Shown in pieces: positions 15,087-24,483 of a stretch of 41,211 nt of DNA. The translations under genes and the position numbers were made by a program. Position 1 is the stretch's first letter, and each line of letters begins with the position of its first letter. The stretch is taken from positions 1 through 41,211 of the forward strand of contig UQWK01000011.1 in NCBI GenBank assembly GCA_900544725.1, written 5' to 3'. The notes under the pieces were generated by a model, which ran no database searches, was not told the DNA's origin, and worked only from the letters and a program-made list of their open reading frames with translations. This DNA is from an uncultured Collinsella sp. (lineage in GTDB: Bacteria; Actinomycetota; Coriobacteriia; Coriobacteriales; Coriobacteriaceae).

Positions 15087-17264
15087 ATGAACCTCCGCTC
15101 ATCTCTCGCCTGCACCTCGAGCGATATCGCCCGCTGGGGACTGCGTTCTGTCCTCAAACGCCAGGGTGGCGTGCTTCCCGGCCGTATCGCCATGAAGATC
15201 GACCCCGAGCTGCTAAGCGACCTCGCAAGCCTAGTCGACCGCAGCGTGGTGATCACCGGCACCAACGGCAAGACTACGACCTCCAACCTCATCGCCGACG
15301 CAGTTGCTGCCAGCGGCGCTACCGTGGTGTGCAACCGTGCCGGCAACAATATGGAGCCTGGTGTGGTGGGTGCTCTGCTCGAGGCCCGCGGCGGCCTTAA
15401 GCACACCAGCAGCGGCAAGCGCGTGGGCGTTTTTGAGTGCGACGAGCTCTACACCGTACGCGTTCTGCCCAAGCTCAAGCCGACGTACTTTGTGCTGCTC
15501 AACCTGTTCCGCGACCAGCTAGACCGCTACGGCGAGATTGATCACACCCAAGACGTCATCGCCCACGCGCTGGAGCTTTCGCCGGCAACGACGCTCATCT
15601 ATAACGCAGACGATCCTCTGTGTGCCGCAATCGCCGCGCGCGTTCCCAATGCAAGCATCGCCTTTGGCATCGACGGCGCCACCGACACCGAATCCGACCG
15701 CATTAGCGACTCGCGTTTTTGCTCACAGTGCAACGCGCCGTTGGAGTACGACTATGTGCAGTACGGACAGCTTGGCGCATACCATTGCCCCTCGTGCGGC
15801 TGGGCCCGCCCTGGGCTTGTCCGTCGCGTGACGGGCGTGGAGCTCGGCTGTGACGGCTACGGCTTTGATCTGGTGTTTGGATCTGCGCCCGACGCGGCTG
15901 CCGTACACATCGCCACGCGCTACAACGGCCTGTACATGGTCTACAACGTAGCCGCAGCCTTCTTCGCCGCCCACGAGCTGGGCGTGGACGCGGCGCATCT
16001 GCAGCCCACGCTCGATGCCTACATCCCCGCCGGCGGGCGTATGGGCCGCTGGGAGATCGCCGGCCGTACCGTCGAGGCAAACCTGGCCAAAAATCCCGTG
16101 GGTTTCGATCGCCAGATTCAGTCCATTAAAACGGCAGGCGGCAGGCTCTGCGCCTTCTTCCTCAACGACAACGATGCCGACGGCCACGATGTATCGTGGA
16201 TCTACGACGTCGACTTTGAGCGCATCGCCGACACAACGGGACTTGTCGCCTTTGCCGGCGGCACGCGCGCGCACGACATGCAGGTGCGCCTCAAGTACGC
16301 CGGTATCGATGCCACGATTATCTCGAATATCGAGCAGGCGATCGGTGCCGTGGCAGACGAGGAGGCTGGCGACACTTTCTATGCCGTCGCCAACTACACG
16401 GCCTTTCCGCCGCTGGTCAAGGAGCTCGATGGGCTCAAAGACACCGATGCGGCTACGGTTGCCGCCCACGCCGCAACGTGCGCCGATGGCAGCGCCGTCC
16501 CCGTCGGCGTCGCGCCGGTCGAGCTTTCACGCCCCCTGCGCATCGTCTATCTGTATCCCGACGCCCTCAACCTCTACGGCGACGGCGGCAATGTCATCGC
16601 CCTCGAGCGCCGCTGCACCTGGCGTGGCATCCCCGTTCGCGTGGACGAGGTTCGCATGGGCGAGGTGCTCGATCTCGCCGACGCCGACATCGTCATGATG
16701 GGCGGCGGCTCCGATCGCGACCAGCTGGCCGTGGCGCACGAGCTTCTCGCTCAAAAAGACAAGGTCGCGGCCTATGTTGAGGACGGCGGCTCGCTGCTTG
16801 CTATCTGCGGCAGCTATCAGCTGCTCGGCCGTTCGTACTATATGGGCGAGAATCGCGTCGAGGGCCTGGGCGTCATTGCCGCCGAAACCGTGCGCGGCTC
16901 CGACCGCCTGATCGGCAACGTCGCCGTCAAGACCGACCTGGCACCTGAGCCCTTTGTGGGATTCGAGAACCACGGCGGCCGCACCCTGCTCGATACAGAG
17001 GCCACGCCACTCGGAACGTCCGTCGTTGCGGGCACCGGCAACAACGGCGACGATGGCTTTGAGGGCATCATCTACAAGGGCGTCATCGGCACGTACCTGC
17101 ACGGACCAGCGCTACCCAAGAACCCCGAGCTCGCCGACTGGCTCATTACCCACGCCCTCGAGCGCCGCGGCGATGCGCAGGCCACAGCCCTGCTGCCGCT
17201 CAAGCCCCTCGACGACACCTACGAGCGCGCCGCCCACGACGCCGCCATGAAGCTCCTCCCCTAA
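15087..17264 (+). CDS. Lipid II isoglutaminyl synthase, MurT-GatD fusion
   Basis: This encodes 725 residues. Residues 1-450 are MurT: Mur-ligase P-loop TGTNGKTTT (57-65), DELY motif (119-122), a four-cysteine zinc ribbon inserted as in MurT (C212, C215, C234, C237) and the C-terminal DUF1727 part with KNPVGFD (335-341) and ADGHDVSWIYD (364-374). Residues 485-700 are GatD, a class I amidotransferase: the conserved start RIVYLYPDALNLYGDGGN, nucleophile C574 in AICGSYQLLG, and catalytic H672 in GTYLHGP. In Staphylococcus and Streptococcus these are two proteins. The complex amidates D-Glu of lipid II to D-isoglutamine at the membrane's inner face. The linker (about 450-484) is Ala-rich. The gene ends at the hairpin at 17272-17307. 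Confidence 0.92.
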   Translation: MNLRSSLACTSSDIARWGLRSVLKRQGGVLPGRIAMKIDPELLSDLASLVDRSVVITGTNGKTTTSNLIADAVAASGATVVCNRAGNNMEPGVVGALLEARGGLKHTSSGKRVGVFECDELYTVRVLPKLKPTYFVLLNLFRDQLDRYGEIDHTQDVIAHALELSPATTLIYNADDPLCAAIAARVPNASIAFGIDGATDTESDRISDSRFCSQCNAPLEYDYVQYGQLGAYHCPSCGWARPGLVRRVTGVELGCDGYGFDLVFGSAPDAAAVHIATRYNGLYMVYNVAAAFFAAHELGVDAAHLQPTLDAYIPAGGRMGRWEIAGRTVEANLAKNPVGFDRQIQSIKTAGGRLCAFFLNDNDADGHDVSWIYDVDFERIADTTGLVAFAGGTRAHDMQVRLKYAGIDATIISNIEQAIGAVADEEAGDTFYAVANYTAFPPLVKELDGLKDTDAATVAAHAATCADGSAVPVGVAPVELSRPLRIVYLYPDALNLYGDGGNVIALERRCTWRGIPVRVDEVRMGEVLDLADADIVMMGGGSDRDQLAVAHELLAQKDKVAAYVEDGGSLLAICGSYQLLGRSYYMGENRVEGLGVIAAETVRGSDRLIGNVAVKTDLAPEPFVGFENHGGRTLLDTEATPLGTSVVAGTGNNGDDGFEGIIYKGVIGTYLHGPALPKNPELADWLITHALERRGDAQATALLPLKPLDDTYERAAHDAAMKLLP

Positions 17265-17271
17265 CGCCCCG

Positions 17272-17307
17272 CCACTACAAAGGGACAGGCACCTTTGTGG
17301 TGGTTTT
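17272..17307 (+). terminator. Terminator and REP-like hairpin after the MurT-GatD gene
   Basis: CCACTACAAAGG (17272-17283) pairs with CCTTTGTGGTGG (17292-17303) around GACAGGCA and is followed by TTTT. The GGGACAGGCAC core is shared with the hairpin at 7379. Confidence 0.8.
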
Positions 17308-17344
17308 CCAGTTTGCCAACGATATACGCGCCGGCAAAAAAGTC

Positions 17345-17353
17345 TGCTATACT
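17345..17353 (+). promoter_or_regulatory. Extended -10 promoter of the tRNA-Glu gene
   Basis: TGCTATACT is an extended -10 element ending 10 bases before the mature tRNA 5' end. I see no good -35 hexamer. Confidence 0.55.
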
Positions 17354-17363
17354 CTTTCCCGCT

Positions 17364-17440
17364 GTCCCCATCGTCTAGCGGCCAAGGACGCCACCCTTTC
17401 AAGGTGGATATCGCGGGTTCGAATCCCGCTGGGGGCACCA
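17364..17440 (+). tRNA. tRNA-Glu (anticodon TTC)
   Basis: This is a 77-base cloverleaf with encoded CCA. The acceptor stem GTCCCCA/TGGGGGC closes with one T-G pair. The anticodon stem CCACC/GGTGG holds the loop CTTTCAA, so the anticodon is TTC (Glu). The T arm is GCGGG-TTCGAAT-CCCGC. A terminator follows 12 bases later, so it is a single-gene transcript. Confidence 0.97.
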
Positions 17441-17451
17441 TTTGAAATCTG

Positions 17452-17484
17452 AAGCCCGTTACCAATTCGGTGACGGGCTTTTTT
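17452..17484 (+). terminator. Terminator of tRNA-Glu
   Basis: AAGCCCGTTACC (17452-17463) and GGTGACGGGCTT (17469-17480) form a 12-bp stem with one G-U pair and a five-base loop, followed by TTTT. Confidence 0.93.
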
Positions 17485-17494
17485 CTTCCCCAAC

Positions 17495-17530
17495 GCCGGG
17501 ATTCGAACCCGACAGGGTGCGAATCCCGGC
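17495..17530. repeat. T-arm-like inverted repeat downstream of tRNA-Glu
   Basis: 16-bp arms (17495-17510 and 17515-17530, one mismatch) enclose GACA. On the minus strand the right part reads GGGTTCGAATCCCGGC, like a tRNA T arm, but no acceptor, D or anticodon arm is present. It may be a tRNA-derived remnant. Confidence 0.5.
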
Positions 17531-17575
17531 AAATCGGCGACAAAGCGGGCTCCGAAGCGTCCTTCTCAAACAAAA

Positions 17576-17606
17576 AGCCGGGGCCCGCACGATGCGGACC
17601 CCGGCT
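17576..17606 (-). terminator. Terminator of the glutamine synthetase gene
   Basis: A stem of 14 bp (AGCCGGGGTCCGCA on the minus strand, one G-U pair) with a three-base loop is followed by TTTTTG, 30 bases after the stop codon. Confidence 0.92.
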
Positions 17607-17635
17607 CAATACCGTGACGATATGTCAGTTACATT

Positions 17636-19723
<2,088 letters not shown>

Positions 19724-19802
19724 ACGGAACTCCCTTCGTATCGGCACCGCGTGAGATGCGGTGTTGATTACTAACGAACGAGTCATAGCTTAGACTCGCC
19801 GT

Positions 19803-19840
19803 GTTTCCGCGACATTACCGTTATGTTGCTGTCGCGAAAC
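19803..19840. promoter_or_regulatory. Pair of GlnR-like boxes upstream of glutamine synthetase
   Basis: On the minus strand GTAAT-n6-GAAAC (19818-19803) and on the plus strand GTTGC-n6-GAAAC (19825-19840) each approximate the actinobacterial GlnR half-site pattern gTnAC-n6-GaAAC. Together they form an inverted repeat (GTTTCCGCGACA and TGTCGCGAAAC with one bulge). The match is by eye; GlnR itself is not in this window. Confidence 0.45.
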
Positions 19841-19934
19841 CAATCAATGAGGTTACCGCATCACAGCGGCGCTGCCGCCCTTAATGGCCAATCAACTGTA
19901 TAAATTGCAGACCTCTCCCCATAGTTTAAGGGTA

Positions 19935-20010
19935 GTCAATTTGGGATGGGGCTCTATTAACTGGTATTTCGCATCAAATACCATTCAATATAGCCCCGTC
20001 CTAGATTGAC
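19935..20010. repeat. Long imperfect hairpin between glnN and metF
   Basis: The 423-base gap between the two genes holds a 76-base imperfect inverted repeat. GTCAAT at 19935 pairs with ATTGAC at 20005-20010; GGGATGGGGCT pairs with AGCCCCGTCC; the apex GGTATTT-CGCATC-AAATACC (19963-19982) is perfect. No T-run follows on either strand. It could be a structured leader, an insulating terminator or a degenerate mobile repeat. The rest of the gap holds the divergent promoters. Confidence 0.6.
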
Positions 20011-20146
20011 CGCTCTGTTATAGGAAATGCCGATAGCGAAACATCTTCGATTGGTATCCCCAAATAGAGAGCGAAACTCCACCGTAGCACAGTGGTGCTG
20101 TAGAATCCTTACAACACATCGCACTAAATATCTAAAGGAGCACGAT

Positions 20147-21019
20147 ATGCGCGTCGACGAGGTTTTTAAGCAGGCAGCATCCCAGGGCACCGCACCCGTT
20201 TCGTTTGAGATGTTCCCGCCCAAGGGTGAGCTTACCCTCGACACGGCTCGCGAGGTGGCAGGCAACCTGTGCAAGCTTTCGCCGAGCTTTGTCTCGGTCA
20301 CCTGCTCTGCCGGCGGCTCGGGCAACGGCGCCACCACCGCCCCCATCGCACATATGATTACGAGCGAATTCGATACACCCTCGGTGGCACACCTTACCTG
20401 TGTGGGCCGCTCGCACGCCGATATCGCCGCCAAGATCGACGAGTATCGCACCGCCGGCGTGGAAAACGTGCTGGCCCTGCGCGGCGACCTGCCCGCTGGC
20501 GCGACCGAGGACGACAAGCCTGCCTCCGACTACGCCTACGCCCGTGACCTCATCCCTGAGCTCGTCGACGCCGGCTTTTGCGTGGGCGCCGCGGCCTACC
20601 CCGAGGGCCACATTGCCTGCGAGGATCTCAACCTCTCGGTCGAGCACCTCAAGCAAAAGCAAGACGCCGGCGCGAGCTTCTTTGTGACACAGCTCTTCTT
20701 TGATAACGAGTGCTTCTATCGCTTCCGCGAGCTTGCCGACAAAGCCGGCATCACCGTGCCTATCACCGCGGGCATCATGCCGTTTATGGGCAAGTCGCAA
20801 ATCAGCCGCATGGTCTTTATGTGCGGCGCATCGCTGCCCTCCCCCGTCATCAAGATTCTCGCCAAGTACGAGAACGACCCCGAGAGCCTGCAGGCAGCCG
20901 GTGTAGATTATGCTGCTCGTCAGCTTTGCGACCTTAAGGAGCACGGTGCCGACGGTCTGCACCTGTACACTATGAACCGTCCTGCAATCGCCGCGACCAT
21001 TATGGAGCGCCTGGGGTAA
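20147..21019 (+). CDS. metF: 5,10-methylenetetrahydrofolate reductase
   Basis: This encodes 290 residues, standard for MetF. It reduces methylene-tetrahydrofolate to 5-methyl-tetrahydrofolate for methionine synthesis. Visible are the N-terminal SFEMFPPKGE (catalytic Glu), SVTCSAGG, HLTCVGRS, ENVLALRGDLP and the FFVTQLFFDN segment of the flavin barrel. The ATG at 20147 has AAAGGAG eight bases upstream; an in-frame extension to 20027 lacks similarity. Its stop overlaps the next start (TAATG), coupling it to the MetH reactivation protein, with metH next. The three genes form one methionine operon. Confidence 0.95.
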   Translation: MRVDEVFKQAASQGTAPVSFEMFPPKGELTLDTAREVAGNLCKLSPSFVSVTCSAGGSGNGATTAPIAHMITSEFDTPSVAHLTCVGRSHADIAAKIDEYRTAGVENVLALRGDLPAGATEDDKPASDYAYARDLIPELVDAGFCVGAAAYPEGHIACEDLNLSVEHLKQKQDAGASFFVTQLFFDNECFYRFRELADKAGITVPITAGIMPFMGKSQISRMVFMCGASLPSPVIKILAKYENDPESLQAAGVDYAARQLCDLKEHGADGLHLYTMNRPAIAATIMERLG

Positions 21020-21807
21020 TGGAAAAACCGCACGTCGATACAACCGCTGTCGAAGTGCCGGCCGACCTTGCGTCGCCGGCGCTTTACCGTATCGACGCTG
21101 CCCACCACCCTCGTGTCGACCGTGCCGAAATGCTGCGGTATCTGGGCTACGGCGGCCAGCAGATTGAGCCCGAGCTGTCACGACGAATTGAGCTTGTAGT
21201 CGAGCGCCTAGAGCTGGATATCGAGCCCCGCGGCGTACGACGCGTGTTTGCCGTCGATGCCGCAGGCGTCGACGAGCAGGGCGAGCCCTGCATCCGCTTG
21301 GTTGGCACCAATGTTGAGCTGCGGGGTCGTGATATCTATCGCCACCTTAAGGACGCCCGCCTGGCGGCGCTCATGGCCTGTACCCTCGGGATGTCTGCCG
21401 AGCGCCGTCTGCGAACCACCGGAGCCCAGCAACCCCTGGAAGGCGCCGTGCTCGACGCCGCATGCTCTGCCTATGTGGAGGCCGCCGTCGAGCAGATGGA
21501 CCAGCAGGTCAAAGCTGCGGCCGCCGCACACGGGCTCGCCGGCAACTGGCGCTTCAGTCCCGGCTATGGCGACTGTCCGCTCTCGGCCCAGCGCTCGATC
21601 GTGGATGCACTCAATGCCACGCGCCTCATTGGACTTACCGTCACCCCCACCAGCCTGCTCATGCCCACCAAGAGCGTGACCGCTGTGATTGGTCTGTTCG
21701 ACGGCGAAGTCCACGACGCCCAGAGCCGCCCCACCTGCAATATCTGCCGCATGCGCGAGCACTGCCGCTTCCGCGCCGCCCACACCACCTGCTATTCCAG
21801 CCATTAG
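21019..21807 (+). CDS. Stand-alone methionine synthase activation-domain protein
   Basis: This encodes 262 residues matching the vitamin B12-dependent methionine synthase activation domain (PF02965), which uses S-adenosylmethionine and an electron donor to rescue oxidised cob(II)alamin on MetH. Conserved features are the RYLGYGGQ segment near residue 40, the substrate-pocket region FSPGYGDCPLSAQRSI (about 185-200) and TPTSLLMPTKSVTAVIG. The extreme C-terminus has a compact Cys cluster (CNICRMREHCRF..C), not part of the E. coli domain, which might bind a metal or Fe-S cluster. It is coupled to metF by a TAATG overlap. The metH SD (TTAGGAG) overlaps its stop. Confidence 0.88.
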   Translation: MEKPHVDTTAVEVPADLASPALYRIDAAHHPRVDRAEMLRYLGYGGQQIEPELSRRIELVVERLELDIEPRGVRRVFAVDAAGVDEQGEPCIRLVGTNVELRGRDIYRHLKDARLAALMACTLGMSAERRLRTTGAQQPLEGAVLDAACSAYVEAAVEQMDQQVKAAAAAHGLAGNWRFSPGYGDCPLSAQRSIVDALNATRLIGLTVTPTSLLMPTKSVTAVIGLFDGEVHDAQSRPTCNICRMREHCRFRAAHTTCYSSH

Positions 21808-21816
21808 GAGCCATCG

Positions 21817-24375
21817 ATGTTAACTCCGCTTATCACTCATGATCTGGACGGTGCCGCGCTGGCGGCGCCCGTTGATGCCGCACGTCGCAATGGCGCTGCA
21901 TACAAGACGCGCACGATCGATGACCTTCGCATTAAGGACGATCGCCTGCGCGCCGCCATCGAGGGCACGGGGCACCTGTTGTTTGACGGCGGCATGGGCA
22001 CCATGTTGCAGGCCGCCGGCATGAAGGCAGGCGCCCTGCCCGAGCTGCTCAACTTTGAGGACCCCCAGGTCATCACCGATATCCAACGTCAGTACGTCGA
22101 GGCTGGCTGTGACGTGATCACCGCCAACACCTTTGGCGCCAACGCTCACAAGCTCGATGGCGCCGCCACCGTGGCAGACGTCTTTGCCGCAGCCGTCACC
22201 TGCGCCCGCGCGGCCGGCGCCCGCTACGTCGCCGGCGACATCGGCCCCATCGGCGCCCTGCTGCGCCCCCTGGGCACCCTCAGCTTTGACGAGGCCTACG
22301 ACCTCTTTGCCGAGGAGGTGCGCGCCGGCGTCGCTGCGGGCGTCGACCTCTTTATTATCGAGACTATGACCGACCTGGCCGAGATCAAGGCAGCAGTCCT
22401 CGCCTGTCGCGAGAACTCCGACCTGCCCGTCTTTGCCACCATGACCTTTGAGGAAGACGGTCGCACCTTTTTAGGCACGAGCCCCGAGGTCGCCGCCATC
22501 ACCCTCGACGCCATCGGTGCCGACGTCCTGGGCATCAACTGCAGCCAGGGCCCGGCCGAGCTCCGAGAACTCGCCGCGCGTATGCTCACCGTTACCGACA
22601 AGCCCGTTATGGTGCAGGCCAATGCGGGACTGCCCCGCGTGGACGATGACGGCAATACCGTCTTTGATATCCAGGCACCCGAGTACGCCGAGGCCGTCGC
22701 CGGCATGATTGAGGACGGCGTGAGCGTCGTCGGCGGATGCTGCGGTACCACGCCCACGCACATGGCGGCACTTCGCACCCTCATCGACAACCACACGCCC
22801 AGCCCGCGTCACCGCAAGCCCAGTATGTCGGTCACGAGTGCCCAAACGGTCGTGGACCTCCCCTGCGACGGCCATAAGATCGCCGTCATCGGCGAGCGCA
22901 TCAATCCCACCGGCAAAAAGCGCCTGCAGCAGGCCCTACGCGACGGCGACCTGGACTACGTCGTGAGCCAGGGCATCAGCCAGCAGGAGCAAGGCGCCGA
23001 CATTCTGGACGTCAACGTGGGCCTGCCCGAGATCGACGAGGTCAAGGTCATCCAGCAAGCGACCGAGCAGCTCCAAGGCTCCACGCTGCTGCCGCTGCAG
23101 ATCGACTCCACCGACCCCGCCGCCGTCGAGGCCGCCGTACGTCGCTACGCCGGCAAGCCCATCATCAACTCGGTTAACGGCAAACAGCAGATCATGGATG
23201 AGATCTTCCCGCTGGTCGCCCACTACGGCACCAACGTCGTCGGCCTCACGCTCGACGAGGGCGGCATCCCGGATACCGCCGAGGCACGCTTCGCCATCGC
23301 CGAGCGCATTGTGGCCGAGGCCGCCCGTTACGGCATCGGCCCGGACCGCATCCTCATCGACTGCCTGGTCATGACCGCCTCGACCAACCAGCGCCAGGCT
23401 GAGCAGATCCTGCGCGCCATGTCTATGTGCAAGGAGCGCCTGGGCGTCAAGTGCGCACTCGGCGTATCGAACATCAGCTTTGGCCTGCCTGCGCGCCCGC
23501 TGCTGGGCTCGGTCTTTTTGGCCGCCGCCTTTGGTGCAGGTCTGGACGCCCCCATCATGAACCCGGGTTCCAAGCGCTTTATGGACACCGTCTATAGCTA
23601 TCGCGTGCTGAGCGTCGAGGACGAGGGCTCGACCGGATACATCGAGCGCTACGCCGGCTGGACCGATCCGTATAAGATCGCCGCAAACCCGGCAGCAGCT
23701 CAGGCCGCATCGACCGACACCGTGCCCGCTGCCGGCACCGCCGGCACCGACGGCAACGACGACCCCATCCGCCACATGGTCGTCTCGGGCCGCAAGGGCG
23801 AAATCGCGGCCGAGACCGAGCGTCTGCTGGCAGATCACGACGCTATGGACCTCATCAACAACCACTTTATCCCCGCCCTCGATGAGGTCGGAGTCCTCTT
23901 TGACCAGGGCAAGTTCTTCTTGCCGCAACTCATGGCCTCAGCCGAGGCCGCGCGTGTGGGCTTCGATACCATCAAACGCCTGATGCCCGCCGGCGAGATT
24001 GCCGACAAGGGCAAGATCTGCGTTGCCACCGTCAAGGGCGACATCCACGACATCGGTAAGAACATCGTCAAGATGCTGCTCGATAACTACGGCTATACCG
24101 TCTTTGACCTAGGCCGCGACGTCGACCCGCAAGAGGTGCTCAAGACCGTACAGGAGCGCGACATCAAGCTCGTCGGCCTCTCGGCGCTTATGACTACCAC
24201 GGTCGTCGCCATGGAGGAGACCATCAAGCTGCTTCATGCCGAGGTCCCGAGCGTCAAGGTCATCGTAGGCGGCGCCGTGCTCACCCCCGAATACGCCAAA
24301 CAGATTGGCGCAGACTACTACGCCAAGGACGCCGCCGAAAGCGCGCGCATCGCCGAAGAGGTCTTTGGGCAGTAA
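21817..24375 (+). CDS. metH: Cobalamin-dependent methionine synthase lacking the activation domain
   Basis: This encodes 852 residues. An N-terminal extension of about 50 residues precedes the homocysteine-binding barrel (LLFDGGMGTMLQ at about 53), whose zinc ligands are C242 (GINCSQGP) and C308-C309 (GGCCGTTP). The pterin-binding barrel (about 350-610) has GERINPTGKK and DVNVGLPE. The helical cap and B12-binding Rossmann domain follow, with D742-x-H744-x-x-G747, the His ligand to cobalt. E. coli MetH is about 1227 residues and includes the activation domain; here that part is the separate gene just upstream. It makes methionine from homocysteine and the methyl group supplied by MetF. An Ala/Thr-rich low-complexity linker lies around 625-645. 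Confidence 0.95.
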   Translation: MLTPLITHDLDGAALAAPVDAARRNGAAYKTRTIDDLRIKDDRLRAAIEGTGHLLFDGGMGTMLQAAGMKAGALPELLNFEDPQVITDIQRQYVEAGCDVITANTFGANAHKLDGAATVADVFAAAVTCARAAGARYVAGDIGPIGALLRPLGTLSFDEAYDLFAEEVRAGVAAGVDLFIIETMTDLAEIKAAVLACRENSDLPVFATMTFEEDGRTFLGTSPEVAAITLDAIGADVLGINCSQGPAELRELAARMLTVTDKPVMVQANAGLPRVDDDGNTVFDIQAPEYAEAVAGMIEDGVSVVGGCCGTTPTHMAALRTLIDNHTPSPRHRKPSMSVTSAQTVVDLPCDGHKIAVIGERINPTGKKRLQQALRDGDLDYVVSQGISQQEQGADILDVNVGLPEIDEVKVIQQATEQLQGSTLLPLQIDSTDPAAVEAAVRRYAGKPIINSVNGKQQIMDEIFPLVAHYGTNVVGLTLDEGGIPDTAEARFAIAERIVAEAARYGIGPDRILIDCLVMTASTNQRQAEQILRAMSMCKERLGVKCALGVSNISFGLPARPLLGSVFLAAAFGAGLDAPIMNPGSKRFMDTVYSYRVLSVEDEGSTGYIERYAGWTDPYKIAANPAAAQAASTDTVPAAGTAGTDGNDDPIRHMVVSGRKGEIAAETERLLADHDAMDLINNHFIPALDEVGVLFDQGKFFLPQLMASAEAARVGFDTIKRLMPAGEIADKGKICVATVKGDIHDIGKNIVKMLLDNYGYTVFDLGRDVDPQEVLKTVQERDIKLVGLSALMTTTVVAMEETIKLLHAEVPSVKVIVGGAVLTPEYAKQIGADYYAKDAAESARIAEEVFGQ

Positions 24376-24400
24376 CACAACGGAAACAACCGAGCACCAA

Positions 24401-24438
24401 AACGTGCCGCACGCGCCACATGGCACGTGCGGCACGTT
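24401..24438. promoter_or_regulatory. 13-bp perfect inverted repeat between metH and the DUF711 gene
   Basis: AACGTGCCGCACG (24401-24413) and CGTGCGGCACGTT (24426-24438) enclose 12 bases. No T-run follows; TAGAAT (24438-24443) right after the second arm could be a -10 element, so this may be an operator or a metH terminator. Confidence 0.5.
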
Positions 24439-24483
24439 AGAATAGATAAGACTATGCTCGTTTTGGCAGATAGGAGCGCAAGG

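Noticed and set aside
17488..17530. A second tRNA after tRNA-Glu
   Set aside because: Only a T-arm-like hairpin is present; no acceptor, D or anticodon stem can be built.
20011..20146. SAM or cobalamin riboswitch controlling metF/metH
   Set aside because: No B12-box, S-box or similar conserved core is visible in the leader; only a plain SD and a nearby unrelated hairpin.
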